A DNA stretch of 64,000 nt, taken from contig BSDZ01000013.1 of the NCBI GenBank assembly GCA_030268105.1, forward strand, positions 4,160,001 through 4,224,000. The letters are read 5' to 3'. The stretch comes from Volvox africanus. Taxonomy: Eukaryota; Chlorophyta; Chlorophyceae; Chlamydomonadales; Volvocaceae. Shown here piece by piece: positions 46,001-58,641 of the stretch. Position numbers and translations under genes: made by a program. The notes under the pieces were generated by a model that made no database searches, had not been told where the DNA came from, and saw nothing but the letters and a program-made list of their open reading frames with translations. The number at the start of each line of letters is the position of its first letter. Position 1 is the stretch's first letter.

Positions 46001-49000
46001 ATCATCGCCGCTCAAGCTGAACAGCTCCAGTTTTAGGTCACGGATAAGTGAGATCAAGGGACAGACCTGGAACACGGCGCGGGCAAAGACATGGTGAGAG
46101 CCGGAAGGCCAGAGCAGAATGGTACCAAATGTGCTCGCTCGAGCATCAGGGCTAGATGGCAGATATCCCATGGGCCAGCCTGACGCTGCCAGCCGCAGGC
46201 GCTTGCCACAGGTCGAACATTATGCAATGCGCCATGGACAACGTAAATCCCCTCGGCCTTGGGCCTACCACGTTCTGGTCAGCCTGATGCCGGCGGAGTA
46301 GTCGCGGCAATGCGTTGATCAGCACTTGGCTGGCCTCCATGAGCGCCCCACCGTCGGCAATCATGGCTCGCGAGCGAGGACCCTGCGATGAGCAGGGTGA
46401 TGGCAGGATGCTTAGGGCCCATATTTTTCAATATGTCTATGCGCCTGTCTCATGGCACAGCCCCGGCACATCCTTTGTAAGCTAAGAACTTGCATGGCAC
46501 ATATTAAGGGTCGAGCCTCATGGCGCACTTTCTACATACACATCGGAGTAAAACCTGGCCTGCAAAGGCTTGGCGGATTCTGGCACTCCTACATCCTCGT
46601 GTTCTGTGCTTCGTAAAAGTGACACAAGACACTGAACCGCGAATACCGCCTAGCGCAATTGCCTCTGCCCACCTGCCGCAGAGCGTTGACGCCGCCCTTC
46701 TCTGTTACCGATGCACCGCTTCGAGCGCGCTTAACTGCTGCCGCCAGCAACTCGGCAAGGTGTGCCAAGCCCGTGGGCCCCCATAGCTGCGCCAGTAGGT
46801 CATCTGACATGCAGTCCACGATCAGCCTCCATGACCGCAGCACGGGTAGCCTGGACAGGAACCGGGGGAGGAGGGGGAAGGAAGACGGGGGAACGTCTCA
46901 AGCAGTCACGGGCAAGGCCAGGTTGAGTAGTCACTGACCCGGTGGGGACTATGACGAGCAGTCACCTACCGAAAGGAGTTTGCACAAATTGCGTATTCAA
47001 ACAAATGCCATCCCTGCGCACCGTAGCAGCCGATTTGTGGACATCTACCCTAAACTGACCTGTCATACAAAGCATCCACAATGTCGTCCACAAGCACTTG
47101 GTCCATAAGCGCCGTAGATGTGGCATTCGTGCCTACAGGACGGCATCAGAAAAATGCACAAAATTCCTGGAGCAAAGGATCTGGCGAATGGAACGATTGA
47201 GTATATAGGCTTTGTAAAATTTTCTAGGCCAACCTGGATCACCTTAGGACACCCGTTGACACATTTTGCGCGTAGAACGCCACGTGACTGCCATGTTGAA
47301 AGGCTTGGGAAGTCATACCTGTTGTGAATTGCGTCAAGGACTGTCCAGTGCGCAGCAGCGACATCATCCCTAAAAGGGCCCCCAGCATCGCCACCTTCTT
47401 CCGTTGCTCGGGATTCGATAATAACGTTGTGGCCACTGCAGCATCCGAAGCAGTAGCTGCTGCAGCCGGGGCCGGAGCCACCTTGGATCGGCCACTCCGC
47501 CGTGTGCCGCCCGCCCTTGGGGTATTGGCAGCAGCCGCCACCATCGCATCCGCGGCTTCTTTCGCACGCTGCGCGTAACTCTGCGCACAGTGCGCAGTCC
47601 CAGGAATGACCTTGTAGTGAGAGACAACTGAGGAGCCAACGCTAAGGCGATGATTCAAAGCGATCAGGACGGAGATCAGCCTCGCAACGAGGAGAGGAAA
47701 GCATCCAGGGGAAAGACGCAAAATGGGCAGTGTCATTACGCATGCACGAAAGAGAGACACGCGCCAAAAGGGCTTCCCGATCCGTCACAACAACCTTAAC
47801 CCCCATATAAACAACTCACAGACTCCAGCTTGGTAGCATCCTCCTGGAGTAATTGCCCCGCCAGCCCTGACGCTGCCCTTCGAATGGCGGGAGGATTGTC
47901 AATCAGCAAGCTGTAACAGTCAGATGCTGGCAGCTGGGCATCGGTGATGGCGCCTACGGCTACCAGCCGCGTCAGAAGCTGCACCTGGAGGTCGTGGCGG
48001 TGCAATAGCAACACAAGAATTTATCAACCAACTCAAAATCGTGCGTGCGTACAGGGGTGCAGGTTTGGAACCAAGGCGCCATGCAGAAATTTATTCAGAA
48101 TTCATGCAGAAATTTAATTGTTTTTCTGTCACAGCGAAACATCCAACCGAAACCCCAGTCGTCACAGCGCACATATACCGCTGCTGTGCAACCGTTGCGC
48201 CGGTAAACAGGAACTGGGAACAGCGTGGTCCCAGCACACCGGGACTAGCGTCACAGGCAAGGCGAACCAGGCCGAATCAGCGCCTTCGGCTACGGCTCGC
48301 TTACTCCAAGGATGGCCACCTCCTCGTCGATGTCATACGGAAGCTCCTTGAAGCGAACCGTAAAACGCTCAATAAAGCCGTGCAGAAGTGGCAGGTGCGC
48401 AGGGGGCTCAACCCGTGTCGTACCAGGAGCCATGGATCGCGCAGTGGGCGAGCTACCAAACAGCTCCAGCAGCCGGCTGATTGCCACGGCGCGTACTCCC
48501 GCGTCCTGCAAGGAAGGACAGGGCCCACATTTAGAAAGTATTCCCGGCCTAGTAAAGTGTGGGACCGCCCGTGCGGTCCTGGCAGGTCCCGAAAGCAACG
48601 CCGAGAACCAACCTAGCGCCCGGCAATGCCTCTAACGAAAATGACGGGGTCTGGCTCCTACAAAATAAATTTCCCGCATTCCTGCATTCCGAGCACCAAC
48701 AATATTTTGGCGCCTGGCTGCACATGGGTGCCCAATCATCTTGTGTGTCACATGCATCACCTACTTCACAGAAACGACGCTTTGTAGATGGCCTGACCAC
48801 ATTTTACCTCGTTGCAGGCCCCGGCCAAGCCTCTGTTCCCATTCGGACTTCATCCGATACCGATTGAAGGAGCGGCAACAGACGTGAGCACTAACGGCAG
48901 CTAACTAATAGGACGCAGCTCTCCTACCCGGTCGCTGAGCGCCCATGCCACGTATTTGAGATACTGGTCAACCATGAAGGTGGCAGGCAGCAGCCCAATC

Positions 49001-52000
49001 CAGCGGCCCACCAAATCAACCACAACAGCGCGAATTTCAGGACCCACATCCCTGCAGATATGGCGACGGGAGCGCAAGCGTCAGATATCAAGAGCTCCAT
49101 CTAAGAAGAACACACAGATATTTGCAGTTTCATGCTAAATGAAAAGCACTAGGGAGATATCCAGACTGACTTGCTACACTAGCATGGTGTTCTCGAAGCG
49201 CTTTGCAACTTGCAAGGACAAATGAATCTACCGGGCTCTCCGTATACAAGAAAGGGATTCCCCTCACCTGAACCGCACGGCAAACACGGCCGTGAACGTT
49301 GTCTCCAAAAGGGACTTCAGCTGCCGGGCCTGGCTCTGCGCCGCCTCTGCCTGGCGTTGCAGACTTTGGACCATACGCTTCTGCAGGGCGCAGGGGGTAT
49401 CCAGCATCACAAAACACACCCCAACGCATCATGAATTGCTCAGCCCGTACCTATTAAGTTGGCCTGAATTCGGCCCATTTCCTTGGAGCCAAGACCATGA
49501 GCCGTGCGGCCTTTTCCAAACTTATGAAACCCTATCCGGCTGCGCGTGGCTTACGGCAATTCAGCCTGACATAAGCACTCTCATCCTCGCTGCCTCACGT
49601 CTGGGTACTTCCATGCTGGGAGGAAGCCGAAACAGAGAGAATCCTGAAGCGCTACTTGCGACGAAAAGTGTCAGGGTGCAAATCTTAGAGCAACCGGTTC
49701 CAAACCCATAAAATGTTTTCGCCCTTTTCACGTGGATCGCTCACCTTGTCTGCGCCAGACGTTTTTTGCTTCTGCGCCGCTTCTTCCTGGTGACGCGCCG
49801 TGCTAATGGCTTCCGCCAACTGCTGCTGAGCGCACACCCAGCCCGTCATCAGCAGCCCCGCCGTGAGGGTGCCCGCATGCCGATACCCGCGCACCTTGGC
49901 ACTGTGTATACAGTCCGGAAAGTATCCGGAAATTAACGAAGTGCGGATATACAAATACTAAATGCTTCTACATCACGCCGAAGAGGTCCTCATGGTGTGG
50001 TCTAAAGGGGCTCGAAGCTGTATCACAATGTAGAAAAGCAAGAAGCTATGAAGGCACACAGGAGCTGCTTAACCATCTTGAACCGTATGCGTCTTCCCAT
50101 CAACTTCCCTTCCAACCACGATTTTAACGCTCACCTGCTCATACCAATCAGCAGGTTAGCCAGACGGTCACAAACATAGTCATCCAGCAGATGTCCCGCA
50201 GCGTGTAGGTCTGCAATCAGCACTCTCCAAAAGGCCTCAAAGGCTGGACGAAGATTCCGCAGCTTCTTGTCCCTGAAGGGCTCCATACCACCCTCCTGCA
50301 ATTGACCAGGGCAACCTCAGAACTTTTGGTGCTGCAAACCATGATAGCAGGCACAGCAGACACAGTACTTTAGGCAATGAGCCCCGAGCCAAGTGACACA
50401 CGAATGCCATGGATGTCATTACCCTGTAGATTCCTCCTCACGGTGACCCACCCGCACAATGGTATCCACAAGGCGCTTGATGACGTCGTCCATTTCGCCC
50501 GAGTCAAGATCTTCCACACTGACGCCACTGTTGCACCCGCCTGCCTGCCCAGAGAAAGGACGCTAGATTATTGCAGTTATCGACAACATGAAACGTGAAT
50601 CAGACAAATCCATACGCCATTGTTCTACAGCCGAACGGATTGTCACGCGTTGGAATGACGAATGTGTTAGCCATATGCCCGTGCACCAATGGCTTCTCCA
50701 AGCTGCGATATAACACCAAGCAACGCCCCTTCCACGCCGGTGCCGTGGCCGCTGGTGACAGTATCCCTAAACATATGACTGCTAGCAGAGTTTCCTAACC
50801 CAGTTGTTCAACAATTCACTAAGATGTTTTTTTGTCGTGTATGGACTCGACCTGCATCGTTCGCACTAGTGTAGTACGGGTGTTACGTAAGGGTCAAATA
50901 CAATGACACGCCCAGCCGAAGCTACTGGTCCTAAGCTTCCGTACAATGAGTTTCCACGAACCATGCCCGAAACCAGGCTGAACTCAGCTCAAATCATCTG
51001 CTCACCAGCACAATCATAGACATGAGTTCCGATGTGGCTTCCAGCTTGTCCTGGCAGTAGCGGTCCACCCACTCCTAGAGAAAGGATGTTCAGGGAGGAG
51101 CATTGGGTGTGACACACAACCGCAGAGGGTAGATTGGAATAGCGCCAGGCAATGCTTTTCCCCATAGTGCTCACCTTCGCTGCCCGCTCCACCGACGCAG
51201 GATGCTTTGTGATTATATCTGTATTTGCATCGCAAGAGGCGAGGGAGGTTCAATGCCACGGATTTGCCTGGGATGAAGGCAGGCGCACTACGAGACTTAC
51301 CCCAGAGCGTTAGATTGTGCAAAGATGCCAGCGGCGCCGTCTTGCCTCGTTTGGGAGCGGATTTTGGCTTTGCTGATGCAGCAGCGGCCATGCTCGAAGG
51401 GCCCGGACCCGCTGTCGCAGGTGCTCCGGCTGCGTTCTCATCCTCCTGCACAGGCTCATCCTCGCCTTGTGCAGGATTCGGGGGAACCTGTATGCGCAGA
51501 ATCATCACAAGGACAGCGTAGTTTGTTAGCCTACACACGCATGCTCCATTAATAACTCGAGCGTTTCTCTGGACCTTGGAATACCCCTACCCTAACTATA
51601 ATCCAGCCTGAGCACACCCTCTGTCCCGCGCTGGCTTGCGGTACTTGTCCTATTGGGGTCACGGAAGCCGTTTGCAACTGCGCCCGACCTATACCTTGCG
51701 TTTCTTGTGTGCTGCTGCTCCAGGACCACCCCGCTGCCCCGCACGCTGCACAGGACTTGGTTCCTTCCGCATTTCTGGCGATTTGGCGTTCCCCTTACGA
51801 AGCGTACCGCCCTTTTGCATATCATCTGCCGTAAGCTCCCCGCCGTCGTCGCTGCCGTTGCCCCTAGGTTCATCATCGGATGAATCCCTGACACAACCAA
51901 AAGACGACGTACTGCCGTCAGCAAACCCTTGACCACTCTGACCGGACGGGAGCAGGACATCTATGACTTTGCTACGATATCAGCCCTTCACGTACGCTTA

Positions 52001-52096
52001 TTGGTTAACTTCAGCTTACATTGGCTTCTGCGCCTTGGCTGGCGTCTTGTTTTCAGCTGCCAAAATCCGGCTGCTCCGTCGCCGTGATTCTGCCAT
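40053..52096 (-). CDS. SCC3: cohesin subunit SCC3 / STAG (stromalin), 28 exons
   Basis: Cohesin subunit that binds the kleisin SCC1/RAD21 and helps hold sister chromatids. Exons: 52096-52020, 51887-51695, 51487-51301, 51218-51175, 51074-51006, 50544-50452, 50295-50135, 49901-49745, 49380-49268, 49051-48928, 48505-48305, 47984-47820, 47610-47319, 47132-47060, 46850-46673, 46382-46269, 46066-45872, 45672-45475, 45213-45058, 44876-44571, 44295-44154, 43743-43640, 43468-43355, 43159-43054, 42622-42345, 42116-41751, 41542-41233, 40819-40053. Phases close throughout (about 1760 aa). Family landmarks: [13 protein letters not shown]; the stromalin conservative domain at about 345-440 ([27 protein letters not shown]); [41 protein letters not shown]. 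An N-terminal basic patch HKKRK, a GRKRGRP AT-hook (exon 26), an acidic tail and a terminal KRRVKRRRR follow. Intron 25 is GC-AG. The exon 27 donor is uncertain: 41233, or an alternative inside EEDG. Confidence 0.93.
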
Positions 52097-52639
52097 GATT
52101 ACTAATCAGGGAAACGTAATTAAAGGGAGCGTTCTGTAATAGTCCTTAATGAAAACCGCCGGAATATGGGCGGGAAGCCCTCAGGTCAGGATCGAGTTGC
52201 AACCAGTCCAAGGGTCAGTAAGGATTTCTAAGAGTACAGATAATCAAAATAATCAAATGAAGGCAGTCCATTTTCGGGGCATGCATGCTGCGGCCATGCT
52301 GCGCTAAATACGACACCTAACGTCCCCCAAATTAATCACTTGCATCAGTATTCAAGCGACCTGGCACCCATGCTTTTAAGGATCTAATGCGCAGCAATTG
52401 GGCAATTGTTTAACAGATGTCTCTGGATTGGAATGGGTGATCAGCAACAATTGCCACGAACAAGGGCACAATTGCGAAGTATACAAGAACAATCATGAAT
52501 TTCAAAATTGCCGTTTAAGTTTTATCCATACTATTTTCTATCTCTTCCGAAAGTTCTATTCCCGATAGCAGGCTGTCCTTATGCCACCTCATGCTCAAAC
52601 ACTGCATGCGTGCAACCCGTCTATTCGTAGGATAATCAA
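52097..52639. other. SCC3 upstream region
   Basis: About 540 bases between the SCC3 start codon and the 3' end of a retrotransposon fragment. It is AT-richer than the gene and presumably holds the SCC3 promoter. No motif is called. Confidence 0.4.
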
Positions 52640-53960
52640 TCTCACAACACTCTCAACGCAACAACGTACCGACAACTCGGTGCCAGAGCTCAATGATGAT
52701 GATTACAAGTTTGTAAATTCGTAAGGCCCGGAACGAGCCAGGCTCACGGACCGCGAAACACTCAAAACCGAAAACAAAAAGCAATCGAAAAAAGGTTGAA
52801 GAGGAAAAAGTCGAGATAGTCAATGACTCAAAGTAAAAAAGAAAGATTACGGTATTAAGAGACGTTATACCGTCTCGCCTGACCAAGTAAGTCCCTCTCA
52901 CACGACGAATTTCATGAGCGCCTTGGCCAGTCTACGCTCATTACCCATGCTCATGACCGCAGCCATGTTCCCTTCCAGAAAGTCCCTTGTCTGACTTAAT
53001 TCTTGTGTTATGCTCTCATAAACTGAGCGTTCCATAAGCACATGATTCTCATCCTCTGTCGCTCCACTCCCACACATAGGGCAATGACGAACAGCCCGAG
53101 CCCTCCCATTAGGACGGTTCATATCAATAGCCCAGAAACATAGCCGAAAGTGAATAAGGCTGATGTGATGAGTGTGAGGGATATATCCCTCCATGTGTTT
53201 CAAGTCTCCCATCCAGTGGTGATACCTACACATTTTAATACCTGGTTGATGACCAACCGATACAAAGTCACGAGGGCTCACAGTAATCCTCTCATTCACC
53301 CGATCTACCCTCGTCCTACTTCTCGACGCGCCCAATTTTTAAGTTACCAAGGCGTCTACTTTCTCCTCAATGTCAGTGATCGCAGAGAGATCCCCAGCAG
53401 GTCACAGTCAAGATTTCCTAGGAGGCGAAGCATCTTAGCACCCTCAGTTCCTCCCTAAAAACCTGACAGTAGATGGAGCCACGTGCATCAATCAATTCAT
53501 TCCAGAAACGAAAAATTAATTAAGCCCAGAAAACCTGGAGAGGGTACTGATCAAATTCTCTAAAAGAGTAAACTGCTGGGGGTGCAACCTTAACACCGGC
53601 TAACAGACGTAAGTAAGAACACGGTAAAACCACCATAGGATCTTCGATGGCTTCCTCGAAGCACCCACAGCCCCCAGTATCCTTAGCAGCTTCTAAAACC
53701 TCTAAGAGCCTATCCGGGCCCCAGACCTGGGCTCCGTAAGAGAGAATCGATCTGATTTGAGTATCAAAACACCTTAACCCAATCCTGGGAAGCAAAAGAC
53801 CCCAACGTGTGGATACGTGTCCACACGCCATTTTATGGAAAGCAGCCGCACCTCTACATGGCCAGTGGAGCCATTCCCCACTATTGGATTCCCGCAAGGC
53901 TTACCTAGCAATCTGCTGTGACAAGGCCAAAGCCTGTCGACCCCAAGGCAACCTGTGAAC
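52640..53960 (-). mobile_element. decayed 3' end of a non-LTR (LINE) retrotransposon
   Basis: Two minus-strand blocks match the C-terminal part of LINE reverse-transcriptase polyproteins. One (53897-53520) has CFDTQIRSILSYGAQVWGPD and a downstream REFDQYPLQVFW block. The other (53335-52898) has the terminal zinc-finger-like CPMCGSGATEDENHV followed by a degraded Cys position. They are separated by an in-frame TAA at 53520-53522, a further TAG and a change of reading frame, so the copy is dead. The catalytic reverse-transcriptase core and the endonuclease are absent, consistent with the usual 5' truncation. About 250 bases of 3' UTR follow the stop at 52898. The exact 5' and 3' boundaries were not fixed because no target-site duplication was identified. 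Confidence 0.78.
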
Positions 53961-56900
53961 ATGATGGGATCATGGGTGAAGATGTTTCAGGTTTCATGGC
54001 ACAACACTTAGCCTGCACAAGGCGTGACAACTGAATGTGTCACGCATCACATACTAACCACAACTGTCGCTCATGTGAACTAGCTGCAACTGGTTGGCAA
54101 CTTAACCGGGCAATAGAAACATGCATTGACATGTTAACTCGCATATTGACCAACAATGGTGACTCTCGAACAGATGGCGCTGGCTAATGTTTGGATCGGG
54201 TAGGAGCGATTACCGCGCTTCGTGTGTATGATTGCGATTATTGGTAGCGGGTAATGACTTCGTGGATGCCGTATGATTGAGCGGCCCTGGTTCGTTTCGT
54301 TCGTCCCAGAAAGGGAACTAGATTCAAAGTTTAAAATGCCGTGTACGGAGTACGGCATAGGGTCGCGAAAGGGTTCAAAGATTTGGTTTTAAGCCCGCAA
54401 TGATCCCTACGCGAAACGGGGCAACGGACTCAACCAAGGGCAGGAGCCCGCTCGAGAACAACAATACGAGCCCAACTTTACAAAGAGCAAAGTTGACTTA
54501 AGCTGCACTCAGCCCCAAAGGTCCAGAGAAAACGACTAGTGCTAAACGACGAAATAGTCCACGAAAGTCCAACAGGCTATCCTAACCACCCGAGCACACA
54601 CGGGGAGACCGCCAGCAGGAGAAACCAAGGATTGGGGGGGAGGGGAAGTCTCGCACTGATGAGCTGTCACGACACAGCATGGTACCTAGCATACAGAGCA
54701 GCGTGCAGTCGGCGTTTTTCCCGCCTCATGCTGAACTCCCCGCAGTGAACCACGGCAGGTGATGACGTACTGCTCGGTCTCCACGAAAAAAAAGGTCAAC
54801 ATCGAGGTCAACCGAACTGCCGCCGCCTGAACCACCAAGGAACCGCAGCCAACGGTGAGCGGCGACAAGGAATCGAATGAAACAAGAACGCAACCTGATC
54901 CCTGGAGGAAAACGTGAAGCTCTCGCCGCTCCACGATCTCAAATGCCGTACCGCGGGGCCCATGACGAGTTCTCAAAACTGGTTTTCGAGAAGCCCAAAA
55001 GGCGCTGCTCAAAGCTTTTAGCAACGGTTATGACGCATCACTCAAATACATCTCACTAGCATCTGTATGTAACAATCAAGCAATCGGGATCGTCAAGACA
55101 GCGTTCAATTGCCCATCTATCAAGTTGCCTAAGCATCACCGGAGCTGAGCGAGCTGAGCCGGGCCAACACTGCTCGCCCCCAAGCTTAAAAGGCTTAGGA
55201 ATTCGGTTTGTGCAAGACCAAACAATCATTCCCTCCACTTGTCAGAATTGCTATCGGTGTCATTGGATGAGAAGCTAAAGACCAAGGCAAGGGGTGTCAC
55301 TGTTGGCCTTGCACCCTTGCGTGTCCTTTTAGTAGCCATGAGTGTTACATATTGCCCTCTGTCCGCGTGATATACTAGCCGGAAGTGCTCGAAGGTTCCT
55401 TGTCGCTTCGCTGGTCATCCTCGAGAACTTGGTGTTGTCAGCGATTTTAACCAATTTAGGGAACACATCGACAGAGCAATTTGACGAACATGGAACTCAT
55501 GCTGTGAGGTGCTGTGCATGCTGAGCTTTTGCGCATGTTATGGGTTCGTGTGTCCACCATCGTGGGGATCTCAATTAATATGGGAATAACAAATGATTAA
55601 GAAAACGGAAGTTTTTGCACGCAGAAGTTTTAGCAGTTTCGGTGGTGCTGTAATGACACAAATAAAAATGCGTAGTAACTCCAAGGGCAGCTGCTCATCT
55701 GAAGAGGTCTGCGCGTGTGCATACGTGCGAAACGACAAGTGATTGTCGTGTCCATTTGCGTGAAGGTTAACTGCTGTAATGGGAGACGAAAGGCACAATG
55801 TTAGCTAGTATTCTCGTTCAGGTATCCAAGGACAAGCTTGATCTTGCTCGCCGGTATCCAGCATCCTTGTCTTAAGTGGCATTCATCTGTTCAATATGCG
55901 CAGCTCTGCATTAGAACACGGCTAGCTCCCACCTGTGCCATTAAACGGTAAGCACCAAGCACCAAACCACAAAAGCACAGCACACTTACACTGCATCCAT
56001 CCCTGCATCAACTTGCTGCAATTATATGAGCGCGAATGACACACACGGGCGAGGGAAACTCAAATGCGCTGCGGGGCGCACCAGGAAACTGATGATCACA
56101 GAAACTCCCTCAGCAGTTTAGTTCTGCCTCACATAATCAATCATCCATCATTATGGATCATTACAAGCCGACCTCCTTGTAATAGTCTCATCGATTCCAT
56201 TCGCCTTCAGCAAGGTCTGCTTCTTGTTGTAGTAGTTGTACATGTACGGCACTCGCTTCCATGACATAAAGATGCAGAAGCATTTCTCACCATCTTGAGA
56301 GGTGTTTGCGGCTCTCAACTACTACATCTTGGGCCTTTCCCCGCCAGAGTCATGTATAACGTGATGACAGAGCGTTTTGCGCTGGCTCTGGCGCCAATCA
56401 GTCCCGCCTCTTCCTGGCGCATCCACCCTTATGCAGCTGCCATAATCAATCACCTGCTCCCTTCACGGCCTTGGGCTACACGAACCAGCAGTGCCTGACT
56501 GCTGCAGCTCTACAGCACTTTCCTTTCCTTTGGATTGGGGCCATAACGTAACTTGCATCAAGTGGAGAAAGAACAAGCCCCCCCTTGGGCCTACATATCA
56601 AGTGCAGCCAACTACAGCTCGAACCACTCCATGCCCGAGCACTGTAACTGACACCTTAAGCACTACAGCAAATTGACGTGCATCCAAAATAGCACCAGCA
56701 GCTGTAACGTACGCTGCATTAATATACCAACGAGACACACATACACGTCGGCGGGACAACTGCGTTCCCGCACACGTACTTATCATATCATTATCATTCC
56801 GATCATATCATTATCTTGTCATTATACTCCCTTGCCACCAAAGTTTGTAATCGTCTTCGTGGGGATGCGGGTCGATTTCCCATGCAGTGACTTTGGTTGT

Positions 56901-57173
56901 CCATCGACCGTAGTGATGAAGAGGCAAGAAGCCATCTGTGTCGCCAGGAAGCGCGTGGACCCACTGCCACCAAATCCGAAGTACACAGCCGTGGAGCGGG
57001 ACCCCTTACGCCGCTGTTGCCCGGCGCCACCAGCACCGGCCTCCTTGTGTTATTAATGCACATGGACATAGAAATGCGGAACGACCAACCGACAGGTGGA
57101 CAGATAAATAATCAGGAACGTATGCAACCACGGTCAATACCAAGATGCTCATGGGGGCCAGCAGCGGCGCAGT
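53961..57173. other. 3.2-kb interval, no supported gene
   Basis: It holds a second copy of a dispersed repeat at about 56195-56345. An unassigned minus-strand ORF at 54686-55024 has no recognised domain. Otherwise there are only short ORFs. Confidence 0.5.
56195..56345 (+). repeat. dispersed repeat copy B
   Basis: This is the counterpart of 39440-39570 on the opposite strand, with shared GTACATGTACGGC and TTTGCGGCTCTCAACT blocks. In copy B the shared frame is broken by a TGA just before the FAALN block, so at least this copy is not functional as coding sequence. Confidence 0.6.
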
Positions 57174-57178
57174 AGCAG
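57174..57178. repeat. target-site duplication, left (AGCAG)
   Basis: AGCAG directly precedes the 5' LTR. The same five bases follow the 3' LTR at 62960-62964, as expected for integrase-mediated insertion of a copia element. Confidence 0.9.
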
Positions 57179-57526
57179 TGTTAAGTTGTGGACAGTGCAA
57201 ACCGTCACAGTTACCTATCTAGCAGTTGCAGGGCGGCAGTTGTGACAGGCAGTTGCAGTGTGCAAGGTGATAGGTGCTGAGCAGCCGCCAAGTGGTAGGA
57301 AGTTGCTGGTGGTAGGTGCTGGGCAACTACCCAATGGTAGAGAGCTGCATACTGCAGTGCTCCAGGGAGTGGTTGATCACACGCCATCAGAACTAGTATT
57401 TAAGGGTACCTGAGCTCTGCAATAGTCACCCAACAGCTAGCAATCGTCTAGCGTCTTATACTTCTAACCTCTTCTGACTACTGTAATACATCATTGCAGC
57501 GGTATACTTCCTCTATCTCCTTAACA
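57179..57526 (+). repeat. 5' LTR (348 bp)
   Basis: Starts TGTTAAG and ends CTTAACA, forming short inverted ends. A TATTTAAG box at 57397-57404 is the likely promoter. It is nearly identical to 62613-62959. Confidence 0.96.
57397..57404 (+). promoter_or_regulatory. TATA-like box of the 5' LTR
   Basis: TATTTAAG within the LTR, also present at the matching place in the 3' LTR. Its position, about 130 bases before the LTR end, fits the U3 promoter of a copia element. Confidence 0.55.
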
Positions 57527-57538
57527 GGTTATGAGCCC
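57527..57538 (+). other. primer-binding site complementary to the initiator tRNA-Met anticodon arm
   Basis: GGTTATGAGCCC starts immediately after the 5' LTR. Its complement reads GGGCTCATAACC, with the CAT anticodon in the middle, as in the anticodon stem-loop of initiator tRNA-Met. This is the half-tRNA type of primer known from Drosophila copia, not a 3'-terminal tRNA primer. Confidence 0.75.
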
Positions 57539-57570
57539 CGCCTGGGTGCTCTGAGATAAGCACGAACATC

Positions 57571-58641
57571 ATGGGCAAGGACAAGTTGGCAGAACCCCTC
57601 GATCTCAACAACTACTCTACATGGGCCTATTGGTTTGAGAACCTGTGTGCTGAGCACAACTTGAAGAGGGCTCTATTGACAGAGCCGGTTACAGATGTGG
57701 AGGTCGCAGCATCAGAGTGAGTGAAGACACTGTTGGTGAAGAATGTGAAGGACTGTCATCTACCAGTCATCAAGGCATCGCCGAACGCCAAGATGGCGTG
57801 GGATGGCCTTGCTGCGATTTTTTCCGCCAACAACCATGCCCGCAGATCTCAGCTGCGTCAGGAGTACATTAAGCTGGCAATGACAAAGGGAGAGGCCCTA
57901 CCGGTGTACCTTTCAAGAGTGCGGGAGTTACATACAGATCTGCTGAAGGTGGGCCAAGCCATCAGTGAACAGGACATGGCGTACGCGATGCTGATGGGTC
58001 TACCTCAAAAGTACGAGGTGATGGTGTCTGTGTTAACGACACAGTCTGGTGAGCTTATGCTGTCTAGCGTTACCGCGCAACTGCTGGCATTCAAAGCTAG
58101 GGTAGGGAGCGGGCATGATGCCTCTACCAGCTCGTCTGCCTTTGTCAGTGCGGGTAGGGGAAGCTCAACCACAGGAAGTGCGCCCCGACGTGGAGGAAGC
58201 CACGTCCGCGGCGGATCACGGGAGCCACCGCAGTGCTGGAACTGCGGACAGCCCGGGCATCTGGAGAGGGGGTGCCTTGCACCCAGGATGGCCCAGAGGA
58301 CTGGCTCATGGAGCTCGGCGCCTATAGGACCTAGATATGGGTCGGGCGGCCTGGAGCGTGCAAGAATGGGCGGCCATGGAGAGGCCGCGGGTGGGTCCAG
58401 CTCAGGGAGCGACCGCCAAGGTTATGGCCGGCACAACCAAGTGGAAGGTGCCGGCGGCAGGAGCAATGCTAGCCCGAAGAACTTTGCTTTTGTGGCATCA
58501 GAGTCTGACCGTATGAAAGGTTGGTACCTGGATTCTGGTGCATCCCATCATCTGACATATGATGCAGAACAGCTAATTGATATCCGGGAGCTGGCAGAGT
58601 CAGAGAAATTTGAGATTCTGAGCGTAAACGGGGGGATTATC
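57571..58641 (+). pseudogene. gag: copia gag and start of protease (broken)
   Basis: The frame begins at ATG 57571 and is interrupted by TGA at 57718, then stays open to the nested insertion. The central part matches the copia UBN2/gag domain (AWDGLAAIFSANNHARRSQL, then YLSRVREL). A CCHC zinc knuckle (CWNCGQPGHLERGC, 58234-58275) binds the packaged RNA. The protease active site follows as LDSGASHHL, with the catalytic Asp-Ser-Gly at 58531-58539. The insertion cuts the protease about 30 codons after the active site, so protease cannot be made from this copy. Apparent coding past 58641 belongs to the inserted solo LTR, not to the element. Confidence 0.92.
58637..58641. repeat. target-site duplication of nested solo LTR (TTATC)
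   Basis: TTATC is found at 58637-58641 and again at 59466-59470 on either side of the 824-bp insert. Confidence 0.85.

Noticed and set aside
54686..55024. 112-codon minus-strand ORF
   Set aside because: Unassigned; could be a transposon remnant, but there is no motif to support that.
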